From positions 44,073,466 to 44,137,465 of the forward strand of contig OZ029913.1 in NCBI GenBank assembly GCA_964023275.1: DNA of 64,000 bases, read 5' to 3'. The translations under genes were made by a program, and so were the position numbers. This DNA is from Norana najaformis. Lineage: Eukaryota > Annelida > Clitellata > Crassiclitellata > Hormogastridae. How positions within the stretch are numbered: the stretch's first letter is position 1; the number at the start of each line of letters is the position of its first letter. Under the pieces are notes generated by a model. It saw only the letters and a list, made by a program, of their open reading frames with translations. It searched no databases and was not told the origin of the DNA. Below are positions 63,901-64,000 of the stretch, one piece after another.

Positions 63901-64000
63901 ACAGAGTTTACAGACACCGATGATGAGTGAGCGAACTGTTTGTTGACTAACCGTTTACTGGCTTTGGTCCCCTTTAAACAGTTATTTTCCACATTTGCCT

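Noticed and set aside
63442-63992. Ser/Phe-rich and Arg/Glu-rich long frames
   Set aside because: Composition artefacts of the purine tract.

Overview
This is a nuclear genomic fragment from an animal. It contains one long, intron-rich gene and many degraded non-LTR retrotransposons, tRNA-derived SINEs and microsatellites, plus one 10-N assembly gap (701-710). No species-diagnostic sequence was recognised. A MET/RON-family receptor with large repeat-filled introns, together with an exon resembling a BK-channel beta subunit, suggests a non-vertebrate deuterostome or lophotrochozoan, but this is only an inference.

The central finding is a complete receptor tyrosine kinase gene of the MET/RON (HGF-receptor) family on the + strand. 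Nineteen coding exons between 3489 and 53244 join without any frame break, with matching intron phases, into a 1364-residue protein. Its order is signal peptide, Sema domain, eight-cysteine PSI domain, about four IPT domains, one membrane helix, a short juxtamembrane segment, a tyrosine kinase with all catalytic residues, and a tail with two tyrosine docking motifs. A CpG-rich promoter-like zone (about 1790-2340) lies upstream. Two features differ from vertebrate MET: the basic furin site inside Sema is absent, and the juxtamembrane segment has no tyrosine (no Cbl-type DYR site).

Introns 1-3 (4632-29477) hold LINE pieces, an inverted near-perfect copy of exon 3 (7087-7415), several tandem arrays and possible internal promoter-like CpG islands. 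Intron 4 is almost entirely two minisatellites, 66 bp and 49 bp, and the second runs into the acceptor of exon 5. Introns 5-18 (31161-53003) carry further LINE, SINE and tandem-repeat material.

Downstream of the receptor (53245-60200) are more LINE 3' ends and a probable 2.3-kb DNA transposon with inverted termini. On the minus strand, 60827-60278 is a terminal coding exon resembling BK (KCNMB-type) channel beta subunits. The last 3 kb (61000-64000), presumably upstream intron of that gene, holds nested LINEs and a long purine-only-like tract. The two genes converge tail to tail; nothing in the sequence ties them functionally.
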